Shown here piece by piece: positions 1 to 8,540 of a stretch of 64,000 bases of DNA (within the stretch, counting starts at the first letter, position 1; every line of letters begins with the position of its first letter). Source of the stretch: an uncultured Muribaculaceae bacterium (lineage in GTDB: Bacteria; Bacteroidota; Bacteroidia; Bacteroidales; Muribaculaceae); the NCBI GenBank assembly GCA_910578385.1, contig CAJTQV010000016.1, positions 1-64,000 of the forward strand, in the 5' to 3' direction. The notes beneath the pieces are model-generated. The model was not told where the DNA came from. It saw only the letters and a program-made list of their open reading frames with translations, and did not search any database. The position numbers and the translations under genes were made by a program.

Positions 1-19
1 TTTTGCCGCACGAAATCGC

Positions 20-625
20 TCATTTTTCTTCCATAATAGTTATGAAGCGGGCGAGTGTGTTGCGGTCAACCTTGCATATCTTTGCGATTTTGCGTTTCGA
101 GATGCCTTCTTTGAGAAGTTCACGGATAAGAGTCTCCTTCCCACTCAATTTATACTTATCGGGAGAACTGCGACGGCCTTTGGGACGACCTAGAACAACC
201 CCCTCGGCTTTCTTTCTCGCAAGGGCCTCTTTGGTACGTTGGGAGATAAGATTACGCTCAATTTCAGCAGAGAGTCCGAAAGCGAAGGCAAGAACCTTGC
301 TTTGGATGTCATCACCGAGACGATAATTATCTTTTATAGTCCACACCTTAGCCTCCTTAGTCATGCAGATATTTAGAATCTCCATAATCATGAAGAGGTT
401 ACGTCCGAGGCGTGAAAGCTCGGCACAGATTATGAGGTCATCTTTTTGGATGCGTTTAAGTAACGCACCAAGTTGACGCTTGTTATAGGCTTTTGTGCCT
501 GATATTGTTTCTTCAATCCAACCATCGATGGACAGATTTTCGCGCTCGCAGAATTTGTTTATCTCGAAACGCTGATTCTCAACAGTCTGTTTGTCAGAAC
601 TAACTCTAATGTATCCGTATGTCAT
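20..625 (-). CDS. Mpi-like serine site-specific recombinase (DNA invertase)
   Basis: A 201-residue serine recombinase of the resolvase/invertase family. The N-terminal catalytic domain begins YGYIRVSSDKQ, with the nucleophilic serine at residue 9 or 10, followed by the SRLGRN motif and the long helix AEIERNLISQRTKEALARKK. The C-terminal 40 residues (GISKRKIAKICKVDRNTLARF) form the helix-turn-helix DNA-binding domain. The sequence strongly resembles the Bacteroides master invertase Mpi, which flips promoters of capsule and other surface loci. That role is inferred by family likeness. I saw no convincing pair of inversion repeats in this window, so its targets may lie elsewhere. It sits at the edge of an AT-rich accessory region beside a toxin-antitoxin operon. 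Length is normal for the family, and the start at 625 gives the expected MTYGYIRVSS beginning. Confidence 0.93.
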   Translation of the reverse strand: MTYGYIRVSSDKQTVENQRFEINKFCERENLSIDGWIEETISGTKAYNKRQLGALLKRIQKDDLIICAELSRLGRNLFMIMEILNICMTKEAKVWTIKDNYRLGDDIQSKVLAFAFGLSAEIERNLISQRTKEALARKKAEGVVLGRPKGRRSSPDKYKLSGKETLIRELLKEGISKRKIAKICKVDRNTLARFITIMEEK

Positions 626-775
626 TATTATATAGCGAAATTTTCATATATTCTCACTATAATATATGACTATGGCCTATGAGCTTTTGGGAATTTTCTT
701 GGAGGCTTCGCCTTGTTCAGTGCGTTTTGCTATATGATTTCAAGCAAGCCGAAGTGGACTTATGCTCCTGCGTAA

Positions 776-939
776 CAACATTATCATGACTATGACTACG
801 AAGATTATCTGGAGTTAGGTGCGGATAAGACAGAATTAACTGCTTAGAGTAGTGGGAAAATATACAAGATGAACTTGATGGCCTACACGATGACTTAGAC
901 GACCTCGAACTCAATCGCGACCGACACAATGACTGGTAA
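776..939 (+). pseudogene. Possible decayed small ORF rich in Asp, Glu and Tyr
   Basis: Two adjacent open blocks in different plus-strand frames read like one protein broken by a frameshift: 782-847 gives YHDYDYEDYLELGADKTELT, and 853-939 gives WENIQDELDGLHDDLDDL followed by a short tail and a stop. Both are acidic and helical in character. No start codon and no family were recognised. The 626-965 gap holds nothing else that I can support. A minus-strand reading of the same bases is serine-rich and looks like a shadow. Confidence 0.25.
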
Positions 940-965
940 TTTTATGGAATTTGGTTATTCTTTTA

Positions 966-1250
966 TCATTCCTTTTTTATAGCTAACGCATTGATGTCTG
1001 ATAGCAATTTATAAACGATAGCTCTTGATTTATCATAGTCCTTGGAGACAAAAAGTTCATAACTTAGGTCAACCCAATCTTTTGCCACTTCTTTTTCGTC
1101 ATCAGAGTTGTTCGACCAGACAATACCAAGTTTAGCAAATTCTGTCAAAAATTTAGCAGAATTCTCAGATGTTGGATTATCATTGTATTTCTTGACAGCA
1201 TCTGCAACTTTTGCACGTTGCTCTATATCTTTGTATTCATTCTCTTTCAT
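966..1250 (-). CDS. Hypothetical protein, third gene of the AbiE operon
   Basis: A 94-residue, charged, soluble protein with no signal peptide or membrane segment and no recognised family. Its start lies 20 bases after the stop of the AbiEii gene on the same strand, so it is probably co-transcribed with the toxin-antitoxin pair. Whether it has a part in that system or is a passenger cannot be told from the sequence. Base composition is AT-rich like its neighbours. Confidence 0.6.
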   Translation of the reverse strand: MKENEYKDIEQRAKVADAVKKYNDNPTSENSAKFLTEFAKLGIVWSNNSDDEKEVAKDWVDLSYELFVSKDYDKSRAIVYKLLSDINALAIKKE

Positions 1251-1270
1251 ATATTGTTCGTTTTTGCTGA

Positions 1271-2293
1271 TTATTCGATATTGTTGAAGCGGGATTGGAG
1301 AGCGGAGAGTCTGGCAATGAGGACATCGAAGGGTAGTTTGTCACCGTAAATCATGGTTGACATCATGGCTTCGTAGTCCGCTCGCATCTTGTCGAGGATT
1401 TCACCGGTGGGACAGAATGAAATTGTTGCCGGGCGATTGAGGTCATAATTGACTCCGCCAACGTGGTAAAAGCGGCGGCGATGTTCAATGATTTCGTGAT
1501 ATAGCGGCATATCTTCGAGTGCCAATGATGCGAAGTGTGTATCCATAAGTCGTTCCAAATCGTAGAGGTGGCGGCTCATGCGTTCAGTACGTGGGGCGCG
1601 TCGTTGATATTCTTCGTTGAGCAAGAAAGCTTTTTCGAGAAAGGTGCGGGTTGGAGTTATTGTTGGAATATCGGCAACAGTCTCATCATCAACTTCTGGA
1701 AACGCCTCGCCTACGAGTGATGATATACGCTTGACCTCAAATGGTTCTTTCATCGAAAGACAACTTATTTCAACCTTTACCACCGGACGCACGTAGGTGT
1801 CGGAGCTAACACTGACAGGATAGTATATTTCTATGATCACCGGATCGCTGTCATGGTCAATCGAAGAGCCGTCTTTCTTCGTCGTAATTGGCACGACCTT
1901 ACATTCGCCAAGTCCCGACTCTACAAGCTTCGCTTTCAACTCATCGGCAAAATCGCCAAGAATGTAATCACGGTTGGCAATACGCAGATTCTTCACCTGA
2001 TTATTAGTTCCTGCTTTTGCGCAATCCTTACCAAGTTCGTTGAGATAAAAATCACGGTAAAGAGCGATGTCAATGTCTTCTGAAAAGCGGTCAATCAGGT
2101 TCCACCCTTTGCTCAAGCTTGTACCGCCTTTGAAGAACATATATTTTGCCGGCGAAAGAGAGAACAGCACTTTGAGAATGGCTGTCACCCACCAGTCTTT
2201 TTCCACAGCACCAACCGTGATATTCTTTTCCTTTGCGATAAAATATGTCGAGTCCTGCTTGTCTCTGTCAGACAAATCAATCCATCTGCTCAT
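1271..2293 (-). CDS. AbiEii/AbiGii-type nucleotidyltransferase toxin
   Basis: Toxin of a type IV toxin-antitoxin system of the AbiE family, known for abortive infection of phages. The protein (340 residues from the chosen start) has the nucleotidyltransferase signature: FFKGGTSLSKGW around residues 54-64 and SEDIDIA around residues 71-77, where D73 and D75 would bind the metal. The frame is open back to 2350, but the ATG at 2293 gives MSRWIDLSDRDK, the usual type of start. It overlaps the end of the antitoxin gene by 17 bases, a coupling typical of abiEi-abiEii pairs. Known family members transfer nucleotides to cellular targets to stop growth; the target here is not known. Confidence 0.9.
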   Translation of the reverse strand: MSRWIDLSDRDKQDSTYFIAKEKNITVGAVEKDWWVTAILKVLFSLSPAKYMFFKGGTSLSKGWNLIDRFSEDIDIALYRDFYLNELGKDCAKAGTNNQVKNLRIANRDYILGDFADELKAKLVESGLGECKVVPITTKKDGSSIDHDSDPVIIEIYYPVSVSSDTYVRPVVKVEISCLSMKEPFEVKRISSLVGEAFPEVDDETVADIPTITPTRTFLEKAFLLNEEYQRRAPRTERMSRHLYDLERLMDTHFASLALEDMPLYHEIIEHRRRFYHVGGVNYDLNRPATISFCPTGEILDKMRADYEAMMSTMIYGDKLPFDVLIARLSALQSRFNNIE

Positions 2294-2894
2294 GCTGTCT
2301 AATCCTTTCTTTGGTTTGTGTAATAAGGTTTCTAATCCATAACGGTGCAAGTTTTACATCGTCTTGCCACGTATCATCTTCCGGGTGTTCTTTCAAAACG
2401 CCATAGAGATTGTCAAGAGTTGCATCATCCACATCATCTTTCCCTATAGACTTTAGTGCAAGAACGAGGATAGGCATGATTTCTCCCTTGTATGCAAATG
2501 TCTTGGGAACGCTATGCTTAAGAGTCAATGTCCTATTGTCAATTTTTAATTTTCGAGGAGTACCGGAAGTGAGATAGACCGCATTCATCGGCACTTGTGT
2601 AGAAAATCCCAAGTAATTCTCGGCAGTTGGCCCACTTGGCAAAATTCGAGAGGCATCCCTTTTCGCGATTGTCTTGGCAATCTCATACATGGTAGGCATT
2701 ACCAGTCCAAATCTTGTCTGCCTGGGTTTTACATAAATGCCGAACGCAACTCTGACAAGCTTGCCCTCTTTTTCCAATTCAGCAAGAATATTGGAAGCAT
2801 GCCGAGTATCAATTGGCAAAAAACTATCTGGCAAGAAGATAGTTCCCTTCCTGCTTCTGTTTATCTTGTCAATTATGGTTTGCTTTTGCTCCAT
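2277..2894 (-). CDS. AbiEi-type antitoxin (DUF6088-like), autorepressor candidate
   Basis: A 205-residue partner of the toxin downstream. Residues of about 30-65 (TRHASNILAELEKEGKLVRV, then AFGIYVKPRQ) form a winged-helix DNA-binding domain. The remainder, with SGPTAENYLG and TSGTPRKLKI, is the conserved C-terminal antitoxin part of this family. AbiEi proteins block the toxin indirectly and also repress their own promoter by binding inverted repeats. A 10-bp inverted repeat just upstream (2910-2932) and a strong promoter fit this autorepression. The start at 2894 is the only sensible ATG. Confidence 0.88.
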   Translation of the reverse strand: MEQKQTIIDKINRSRKGTIFLPDSFLPIDTRHASNILAELEKEGKLVRVAFGIYVKPRQTRFGLVMPTMYEIAKTIAKRDASRILPSGPTAENYLGFSTQVPMNAVYLTSGTPRKLKIDNRTLTLKHSVPKTFAYKGEIMPILVLALKSIGKDDVDDATLDNLYGVLKEHPEDDTWQDDVKLAPLWIRNLITQTKERIRQHEQMD

Positions 2895-2909
2895 ACTCAG
2901 AAGTTAGAA

Positions 2910-2977
2910 TGAAAATAAACACTTTATTTTCATTTTTAATCTGCGCAAAATTACTACTTTATTTCCAAATTTACAAA
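2910..2977 (-). promoter_or_regulatory. Promoter and probable operator of the abiE operon
   Basis: Reading leftwards, TTTG at 2974-2977, a 20-base spacer, and TAATTTTG at 2946-2953 make an ideal Bacteroidota promoter. A near-perfect palindrome with 10-bp arms (2910-2919 and 2923-2932, TGAAAATAAA with loop CAC) lies just past the expected transcription start. It is a good candidate operator for AbiEi. Confidence 0.75.
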
Positions 2978-3200
2978 TAATTACAGCGCAATCATTCTAA
3001 ATTCACATCTTGAATTAATCACCGCTGAGATATTGGGTTTGGTTCGGGCAATACGTATATGCCCGTTAAACCATAAACCGATATATAGTACTGGGGAAAA
3101 GAAAAAAACTGAAGCGTTATCCCAAAGATGGCACGATGAATATTTTCTCATTGAACGATTGCATCATTGCCGGTATAACATGTGAGCTGTCAGATAATAA

Positions 3201-3232
3201 TTTGGTCAATACATTATTTTTAACTAAATTTG
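3201..3232 (+). promoter_or_regulatory. Intact-looking promoter in front of a decayed gene
   Basis: TTTG at 3201-3204, a 20-base spacer and TAAATTTG at 3225-3232 match the Bacteroidota consensus. The first ATG after it (3257) is followed by only three codons and a stop, so the gene it once served seems broken. Confidence 0.5.
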
Positions 3233-3271
3233 CAAATAGCATCAAAGGATTCAAATATGCCAACAAAATAA

Positions 3272-3475
3272 TGTAGATACAGAAATAGAACGCATCAACA
3301 GATTAAAGGTAGGTATGGTGGCATAACTGACGGACAAATTCTCAATAAGAATATGGTGGAGAACTGTATACCGATGTCTTCGCCAACTATGACCTTGGAC
3401 CAATACTCAGTATTCCTTATTGAGATACGCAAACTCATAGCCAAACGTCTTAAGGAGTTTTACTTCTCGTTGTAA
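3272..3475 (+). pseudogene. Remnant ORF without a start codon
   Basis: A 67-codon open frame lacking a usable start near its 5' end. It ends with a well-formed helical tail, FLIEIRKLIAKRLKEFYFSL. It follows an intact promoter whose own ATG leads into an early stop, so this is best read as the damaged end of a lost gene. The family is not recognised. The 2978-3501 gap holds only this, the promoter and AT-rich sequence. Confidence 0.3.
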
Positions 3476-3501
3476 TTAAGAATCCTAAAAAGAGCAATAT
3501 T

Positions 3502-3696
3502 ATGACCATCGAAGATATACAGGCATTGGTGGCTGCGGATGAGTCGCGGACTCTGGAGCTGAAGAAGAGTACCGGCGAGCTGAAGGACGGTATGCAATCG
3601 GCGTGTGCTTTTCTGAACACGGAGGGTGGATGGCTGATTTTCGGAGTGGCACCTAAGTCGCTGAAGATTGTCGGGCAATATATAAATTCAAATTGA
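3502..3696 (+). pseudogene. N-terminal fragment of an AlbA_2 (Schlafen-type) DNA-binding gene
   Basis: Sixty-four codons that match only the first part of an AlbA_2 domain: MTIEDIQALVAADESRTLEL, a short linker, then FLNTEGGWLIFGVAP. Intact relatives run 400-600 residues. The frame stops at 3694-3696, three bases before the ATG of the next gene, which encodes a different, complete member of the same family. The same beginning recurs at 5397 (MTIDDIRALVAAD), so the two fragments look like parts of one interrupted ancestral gene or of two gene copies. Confidence 0.7.
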
Positions 3697-3698
3697 TT

Positions 3699-5390
3699 AT
3701 GGCATTACCAATCAATATAGAGGATTTGCTCAATAAGCGCAAAGTGGAATCTACCCGGATTGAATTCAAAGCCGGATGGAATCCCGACAAGATATATCAT
3801 ACTATCTGCGCTTTCGCCACTGATTTGGAAAACATCGGGGGAGGATACATCCTTGTCGGTGTTGAGGAGGAAAATGGAATTGCAAAACGTCCCGTAAAAG
3901 GCCTTGATGAGGCTGAAATTGATGGTATATTGAAGGACATGGTTGGTTATGATGCCAAGATATCTCCTGCATATATGTCTAAGGTTTCTCCGGAGATTGT
4001 GGATGGAAAGACAATTCTTGTGATATGGGCTCCAGCAGGAAGTAATCGACCATATTCAGTAATGGAAAGTGTCGTAGCTAAAAAATCAGTGCCTAAATTC
4101 TATGTCAGGAGCAAATCTTCAACCATTGAGGCAAAAGGTGAAATTCTCGATCAGGTACGGGAGTTAGCAAACCGCATTCCTTTTGATGAGAGAGGCAATA
4201 CATCAGCTACTATAGAAGACCTTTCAGCATTGTTGGTTTATGAGCATTTGAAGTCAGTTAAAAGCAAATTGGCGGATGATTTTATGAGTAGACCTCTTGT
4301 TGAGATTCTTGACGAGATGGATTTGTTGACCGGCCCGACTGAAAACCGACAGATAAAGAATGTAGCTGTAATGATGTTCTGTGAGCATCCTGAGAGATTC
4401 TTTCCCGTCACTCAAGTTGATATTGTGATATTTCCGGAGGGAAGCATCGAGAATCCTGATGTAATGATTGAAGTGCCAAAGATAGTTGGTCCAGTACCTA
4501 AAATGATTCGGGAGACTTTATCTTATTTACGCACAAATGTCATCAAGAAAAGAATTGCAAAACCGAACGACACAGAAAAATCAGATAAAACGTATAACTA
4601 TCCTTATCAGGCTTTTGAGGAAGCTGTTGTAAATGCACTTTATCATCGCGATTATCAGGAGCGAGAACCGGTTGAGATAACGGTTGAACCTACACATATT
4701 GACATTCTCAGTTATGCCGGTCCGGACCGTTCGATAAGCGCAGAGTCAATAAAAGCAGCCAAGAAACTGAAAGCCAGGCGTTACCGTAACCGCAGACTCG
4801 GAGATTTCCTAAAGGAGCTGGATCTGACAGAGGGAAGGGCAACTGGAATTCCAACCATTCAAAAGGCTTTAAAAGAAAATGGATCATCGCCTGCTGTTAT
4901 AGAGACCGATGATGACAGAACATATTTTCTCATGACAATTCCTGGTCGTGAAGATATGGTCAATGTAGCCACATTGCCGATGGATGACAATGAGAAAAAG
5001 AACTTTGACGATAGACTTTTACAAATACTTGGGCAATCATTTGTAAAAGTTCAAGAAGCTGTATATCAAAGCAGTATCATCGACAAACTTCGACTTTTAC
5101 AAATACTTGAACAGCTATCTGTAAAAGTCTGGGATAAGTCAAAGAAGTCTGTAAACAAGGGGATATATAGCCAATATGTGATTGAACTGATAGAACATCT
5201 CAAATCGGATCCATCAACCATTAAAGCTTTAGCTGAGTCTCTAAAATGGAATGACACGACTGAACTGAGAAGAAAGTTTATCAACCCGTTAATAGAGTTA
5301 GGCTATATAACCATGACAATGCCTGACAAACCTACAAGTTCTAAACAAGAATATAAACTTACCAAGGTAGGCAATTCATTATTTGAATAA
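3699..5390 (+). CDS. AlbA_2/HATPase domain protein (RecG-like putative regulator, COG2865 type)
   Basis: A 563-residue protein with an N-terminal AlbA_2 domain (about residues 5-130: ESTRIEFKAGW, then FATDLENIGGGYILVGV). A GHKL-type ATPase-like segment follows at about 300-400 (YPYQAFEEAVVNALYHRDYQ, then EGRATGIPTI), and a winged-helix C terminus. Such proteins are often annotated as RecG-like transcriptional regulators; some are linked to phage defence, but no biochemical role can be claimed here. The ATG at 3699 is preferred over an upstream TTG. Residues near 440-490 contain a duplicated block (RLLQILGQSFVKV and RLLQILEQLSVKV, an 18-bp identical core at 5014-5031 and 5092-5109). It is flanked on both sides by broken relatives. 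Confidence 0.82.
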   Translation: MALPINIEDLLNKRKVESTRIEFKAGWNPDKIYHTICAFATDLENIGGGYILVGVEEENGIAKRPVKGLDEAEIDGILKDMVGYDAKISPAYMSKVSPEIVDGKTILVIWAPAGSNRPYSVMESVVAKKSVPKFYVRSKSSTIEAKGEILDQVRELANRIPFDERGNTSATIEDLSALLVYEHLKSVKSKLADDFMSRPLVEILDEMDLLTGPTENRQIKNVAVMMFCEHPERFFPVTQVDIVIFPEGSIENPDVMIEVPKIVGPVPKMIRETLSYLRTNVIKKRIAKPNDTEKSDKTYNYPYQAFEEAVVNALYHRDYQEREPVEITVEPTHIDILSYAGPDRSISAESIKAAKKLKARRYRNRRLGDFLKELDLTEGRATGIPTIQKALKENGSSPAVIETDDDRTYFLMTIPGREDMVNVATLPMDDNEKKNFDDRLLQILGQSFVKVQEAVYQSSIIDKLRLLQILEQLSVKVWDKSKKSVNKGIYSQYVIELIEHLKSDPSTIKALAESLKWNDTTELRRKFINPLIELGYITMTMPDKPTSSKQEYKLTKVGNSLFE

Positions 5391-5396
5391 AATATT

Positions 5397-5784
5397 ATGA
5401 CAATCGACGATATACGGGCATTAGTGGCGGCGGATGATACAGAAAAGACTCAAGCACAGAACTTAGGGGATGATTCCGGCCCAAGCACCCCCTAAGCACG
5501 ACCCAAGTACTATAGAAAGTACCATAGAAACCACTCCGAGTGCTATAGAAAGTGCTATAGAAAGAATATTGAGTTCTACAGATTTTGCAAATAGTTCTAC
5601 GGAACGGAAAATTATTAATCTGTTAAGAGTGGATCCTTCCCTTACATTAGATAAACTTTTCCCACTTCTAAATCTGTCTCGGAATGGCGTTCAAAAGGCA
5701 ATCGAGCGGCTAAAAGAGAGCGGCGCACTTTCCAGAGAGGGCTCGACTAAGTCAGGCAAGTGGATTGTCAATAATGATTTTTAA
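5397..5784 (+). pseudogene. Broken AlbA_2-family gene: N-terminal stub joined to a winged-helix C terminus
   Basis: The stub 5397-5495 encodes MTIDDIRALVAADD and then an unrelated-looking run to a stop. A second open frame, 5470-5784, is shifted by one base and encodes a low-complexity linker of STIE/SAIE units followed by a winged helix (LTLDKLFPLLNLSRNGVQKA, then SGKWIVNN). This looks like a gene that lost its centre, including the ATPase part, and then suffered a frameshift. The 104-codon frame could still be translated as a small DNA-binding protein, starting at 5470. Confidence 0.6.
5506..5562 (+). repeat. Imperfect 12-bp tandem repeats coding for STIE/SAIE units
   Basis: Four units of the pattern AGTNCYATAGAA at 5506, 5518, 5539 and 5551, the second and third separated by nine bases. 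Because each unit is four codons, loss or gain by slippage keeps the frame. They form the linker before the winged-helix domain. Confidence 0.75.
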
Positions 5785-6005
5785 CAGGCAAAATGTGCGA
5801 AATCATGTGGAAATCCGTTATATTTGCAGTGACAAGAAGAGCATCATGTGCCGATTGACATTTTGAAGTCGAAGCCGGACACAAACTGCGGAAGAACGCG
5901 GAAGGCGATACAAGGCTCAAACGTTGGACTTGGCGAAGATGACCGTTGCAAATCATTGATATAAAGGATATTCCCGAAGTGTTTTTCCAAGTGGGACCAC
6001 CTCTT

Positions 6006-6046
6006 AAAATCTCCAATCATTTGAAATTCAAATGATTGGAGATTTT
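6006..6046. terminator. Perfect 19-bp AT-rich hairpin, likely bidirectional terminator
   Basis: Arms 6006-6024 and 6028-6046 are exact complements around a 3-base centre, flanked by A and T runs. It lies about 155 bases beyond the stop of the minus-strand receptor gene. A TAnnTTTG box at 5819-5826 (plus strand) upstream leads to no gene. Apart from a 50-codon minus-strand frame (6028-6180) of doubtful value, the 5785-6200 gap shows nothing else. Confidence 0.6.
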
Positions 6047-6200
6047 ATTTTGTAAGAATTGTCCAGGGATTGTCCACCAAATTGATTTCTGAACACATCT
6101 GATATTACGGCACGGTATGAGATCTTCAAAGTAAACTGCGCCCTCTGATTCAGTTTCGGCAGGATATTCCGTGCAACCATCTTCTCCGCAAGAAGATTAT

Positions 6201-8516
6201 TCAGAATCGTTCTTTTTCGGAATTGGCTGCACCGCGACCTTTGAAGCGAGAACGAGCGGCATTGAAATTGTAGCGAATAGTCAGCGATAAGTCGCGAGTG
6301 TCATATAACTTATTCACACTTACTGCGCTCAGAGCATCGTATTGAGTCATCTGCTGGCGATAGGTGTTGAACAGATCGTTAAGTTGAAGTTTTACGCTCC
6401 ATGTATCGTTGGCAAAAGATTTGTATAATCCGAGGTCGCAGTTCCAACGACTTTTGAGATACACGTTATCCCCATTGCCGGATGTCTGGGCTGAAAAATC
6501 TACATTGAGCCACATATCCCATGGCAGATGGATTGCATTATTGAATCGGAAAATCCCGAAAGGCTTGTTCAACTTCATCTCCGTGCCATTGTGCATCAAC
6601 TTGAAATCCTGAGCAATGATGCCTGCCATAAACGTCGGTCGCCAGATTGTGAAGTAGCATGGTGAGTAGTTGGCGAAGGCCTCAAAGGTATTGTATCGGG
6701 GCATATTCTCCATTTTCAACAATGTCATGGCAGGGTTACCGGGATAAGGCGTTGTCTGCCACATAAAGTAATTTTTCGTGGAATAGTAAGTCAGTTCAAC
6801 AACAAGATCACGCCATGAACCTGACAATGAGACATAGTCTCGATAAATTGGTTTCAAATTAGGATTGCCGGACTCATAGCTGTATCTGTCAAGGTATCTG
6901 ATGGCGCTGCTTAGTTGCTCAAAGGCGGGGCGTGAGGTTTTACGCATATAAGAAAGATTTGTTGACACATTCCCTATTGGAAGGGACAAGGAGGCACTGG
7001 GCGCAAGATTATGGTATCGACGGCTTTGATCATCTTTCTTCTCACCCCAAAGAAAATATCGGGAATCGGTATATTCCCAACGAAGACCTGCTGAAACTGA
7101 CAGTTTCCCGAATGTCTGTGATATTTCAGCGAATAATGCCGATGTGGTTTCCTTGATTTTAGTATCGTTGTCGGTGATGAAATCGACATCTGCCAGATAC
7201 AGGTCATTGCGGTAAATATCGCTGACCTCTGTACCTAAACGCAATTCTCCTTTCCATACCGGGAATGAAGCGGTTAAATTTCCGGCCAATAGTATGTTGG
7301 CAACATCGTTATAAGTAAAAAATACACGTTCCGGGTTGAATGTAGATGTTTCTGTTTCATTTGTTGTACGGTTGTTTATCTGCCACATGGCATCAAAGTT
7401 GGCGCTCAATTGCCATTTACCTAATGTTCCTGTATAATATGCACTAAGCAGGTGTTGACGGTTGCGTCTATGATTAGTGCCGTTGTATTTGAGCTCATCT
7501 TCAAGAACGGAGCTGAGGAGTCTTGATGTGAACGATGTACTTGTACCGTAGGCTGGGCGATATGCAAAATCATAATAGAAACCTGCGTACTGATTGCTCA
7601 AATTATAGTTGACGCCAATTCTACCCTCATACACAGGATATTTTGTAAAGTCCTTTCCACTGCTGCGTTGTGACACTAAGCCGGATTGGAGATATTGGGT
7701 AGTGTTATTTTCATACCGGGGGCGCTCACGGTAGTTCTCGTAATTCAGCCTACCGAAGAGATCCAATCCATTCTTTCGGAAATTGAAATTGACTTGCTCA
7801 AATAGATATGCATAGTGCTTGTAACCTAACGTTGTACGGTCATTAAAAGAGAAGCCCTCGCCTACGGGAACAATTGTCGTAATTCTTATGACGGCATTGA
7901 CTGATGAGTCGTAACGGGCGCCGGGCGATGTCACTACATCAACGCTTTTGATGTCTGAAGATGAGAGTTGGTCAAGTTCCGACTGGTCGCGAACCTGACG
8001 ACCATTTATATAGACAATCGGAGTGCCTTTGCCAAGGACTTCAAGTTGCGAACCGGTCTTGGCCACGAAAGGCATTTTGCCAAGTACATCAAGAGCCGTC
8101 CCGGTATTTGCGAGGTAAGTACCCGAAATTTCAACTTGTAATCCGTCCGTCTTTAACTTTGCAACAGGGCGAGAACCTTTCACTACGATTTCGCCTAATT
8201 CATACGAATCCGGAGTAAGCCGTATCAACCCGAGATTACCATGAGGATTGGTGATTATGGTTTCCTCATATCCTATTACGAAGATACGGAGGACACAATA
8301 GTTATTGGAGTCAGTTACCGAGAATTTACCGTCAGCATCTGTAACCGTGCCATCTACAATAGTGGAATCGTTAAGGGTCAGCAATGTGATGTTTGCAAAA
8401 TCCAATGGAGAACCGGACTCGTCAACTACAGTTCCTGTGATAGGTTCAGATGCCGCAAAAAGGGTGTGAGCGGTGAGGCAGAGCATAAGCCCTGCCATTA
8501 AATGTTTTAATGACAT
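6201..8516 (-). CDS. Outer-membrane beta-barrel receptor with carboxypeptidase-like N-terminal domain
   Basis: A 771-residue outer-membrane protein. It has a signal peptide (MSLKHLMAGLMLCLTAHTLFA), a carboxypeptidase-regulatory-like beta domain (ITGTVVDESGSPLDFANITL, about residues 26-105) and a plug-like region (GTPIVYINGRQV, then SSSDIKSVDVVTSPGARYD). A long C-terminal barrel of the OMP_b-brl_3 type ends in alternating aromatic strands (DLSLTIRYNF). Family members are TonB-linked receptors whose cargo is mostly unknown. It is the last gene of an operon with an ECF sigma factor and its anti-sigma protein, 24 bases after the latter, so its expression is probably under that sigma factor. A short remnant of a paralogue lies at 14897-14985. 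Confidence 0.85.
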   Translation of the reverse strand: MSLKHLMAGLMLCLTAHTLFAASEPITGTVVDESGSPLDFANITLLTLNDSTIVDGTVTDADGKFSVTDSNNYCVLRIFVIGYEETIITNPHGNLGLIRLTPDSYELGEIVVKGSRPVAKLKTDGLQVEISGTYLANTGTALDVLGKMPFVAKTGSQLEVLGKGTPIVYINGRQVRDQSELDQLSSSDIKSVDVVTSPGARYDSSVNAVIRITTIVPVGEGFSFNDRTTLGYKHYAYLFEQVNFNFRKNGLDLFGRLNYENYRERPRYENNTTQYLQSGLVSQRSSGKDFTKYPVYEGRIGVNYNLSNQYAGFYYDFAYRPAYGTSTSFTSRLLSSVLEDELKYNGTNHRRNRQHLLSAYYTGTLGKWQLSANFDAMWQINNRTTNETETSTFNPERVFFTYNDVANILLAGNLTASFPVWKGELRLGTEVSDIYRNDLYLADVDFITDNDTKIKETTSALFAEISQTFGKLSVSAGLRWEYTDSRYFLWGEKKDDQSRRYHNLAPSASLSLPIGNVSTNLSYMRKTSRPAFEQLSSAIRYLDRYSYESGNPNLKPIYRDYVSLSGSWRDLVVELTYYSTKNYFMWQTTPYPGNPAMTLLKMENMPRYNTFEAFANYSPCYFTIWRPTFMAGIIAQDFKLMHNGTEMKLNKPFGIFRFNNAIHLPWDMWLNVDFSAQTSGNGDNVYLKSRWNCDLGLYKSFANDTWSVKLQLNDLFNTYRQQMTQYDALSAVSVNKLYDTRDLSLTIRYNFNAARSRFKGRGAANSEKERF

Positions 8517-8540
8517 ATTATTATGGATTTTTATTGATTA

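Noticed and set aside
717..929. 70-codon minus-strand frame rich in serine
   Set aside because: Low-complexity composition and opposite to better plus-strand reading remnants; no family and no promoter.
626..965. Inversion site for the nearby invertase
   Set aside because: No pair of matching inverted repeats flanking a promoter was found by eye.
6028..6180. 50-codon minus-strand frame after the receptor gene
   Set aside because: Ends inside the terminator hairpin and has no recognisable features; left unannotated although a weak purine-rich stretch precedes its ATG.
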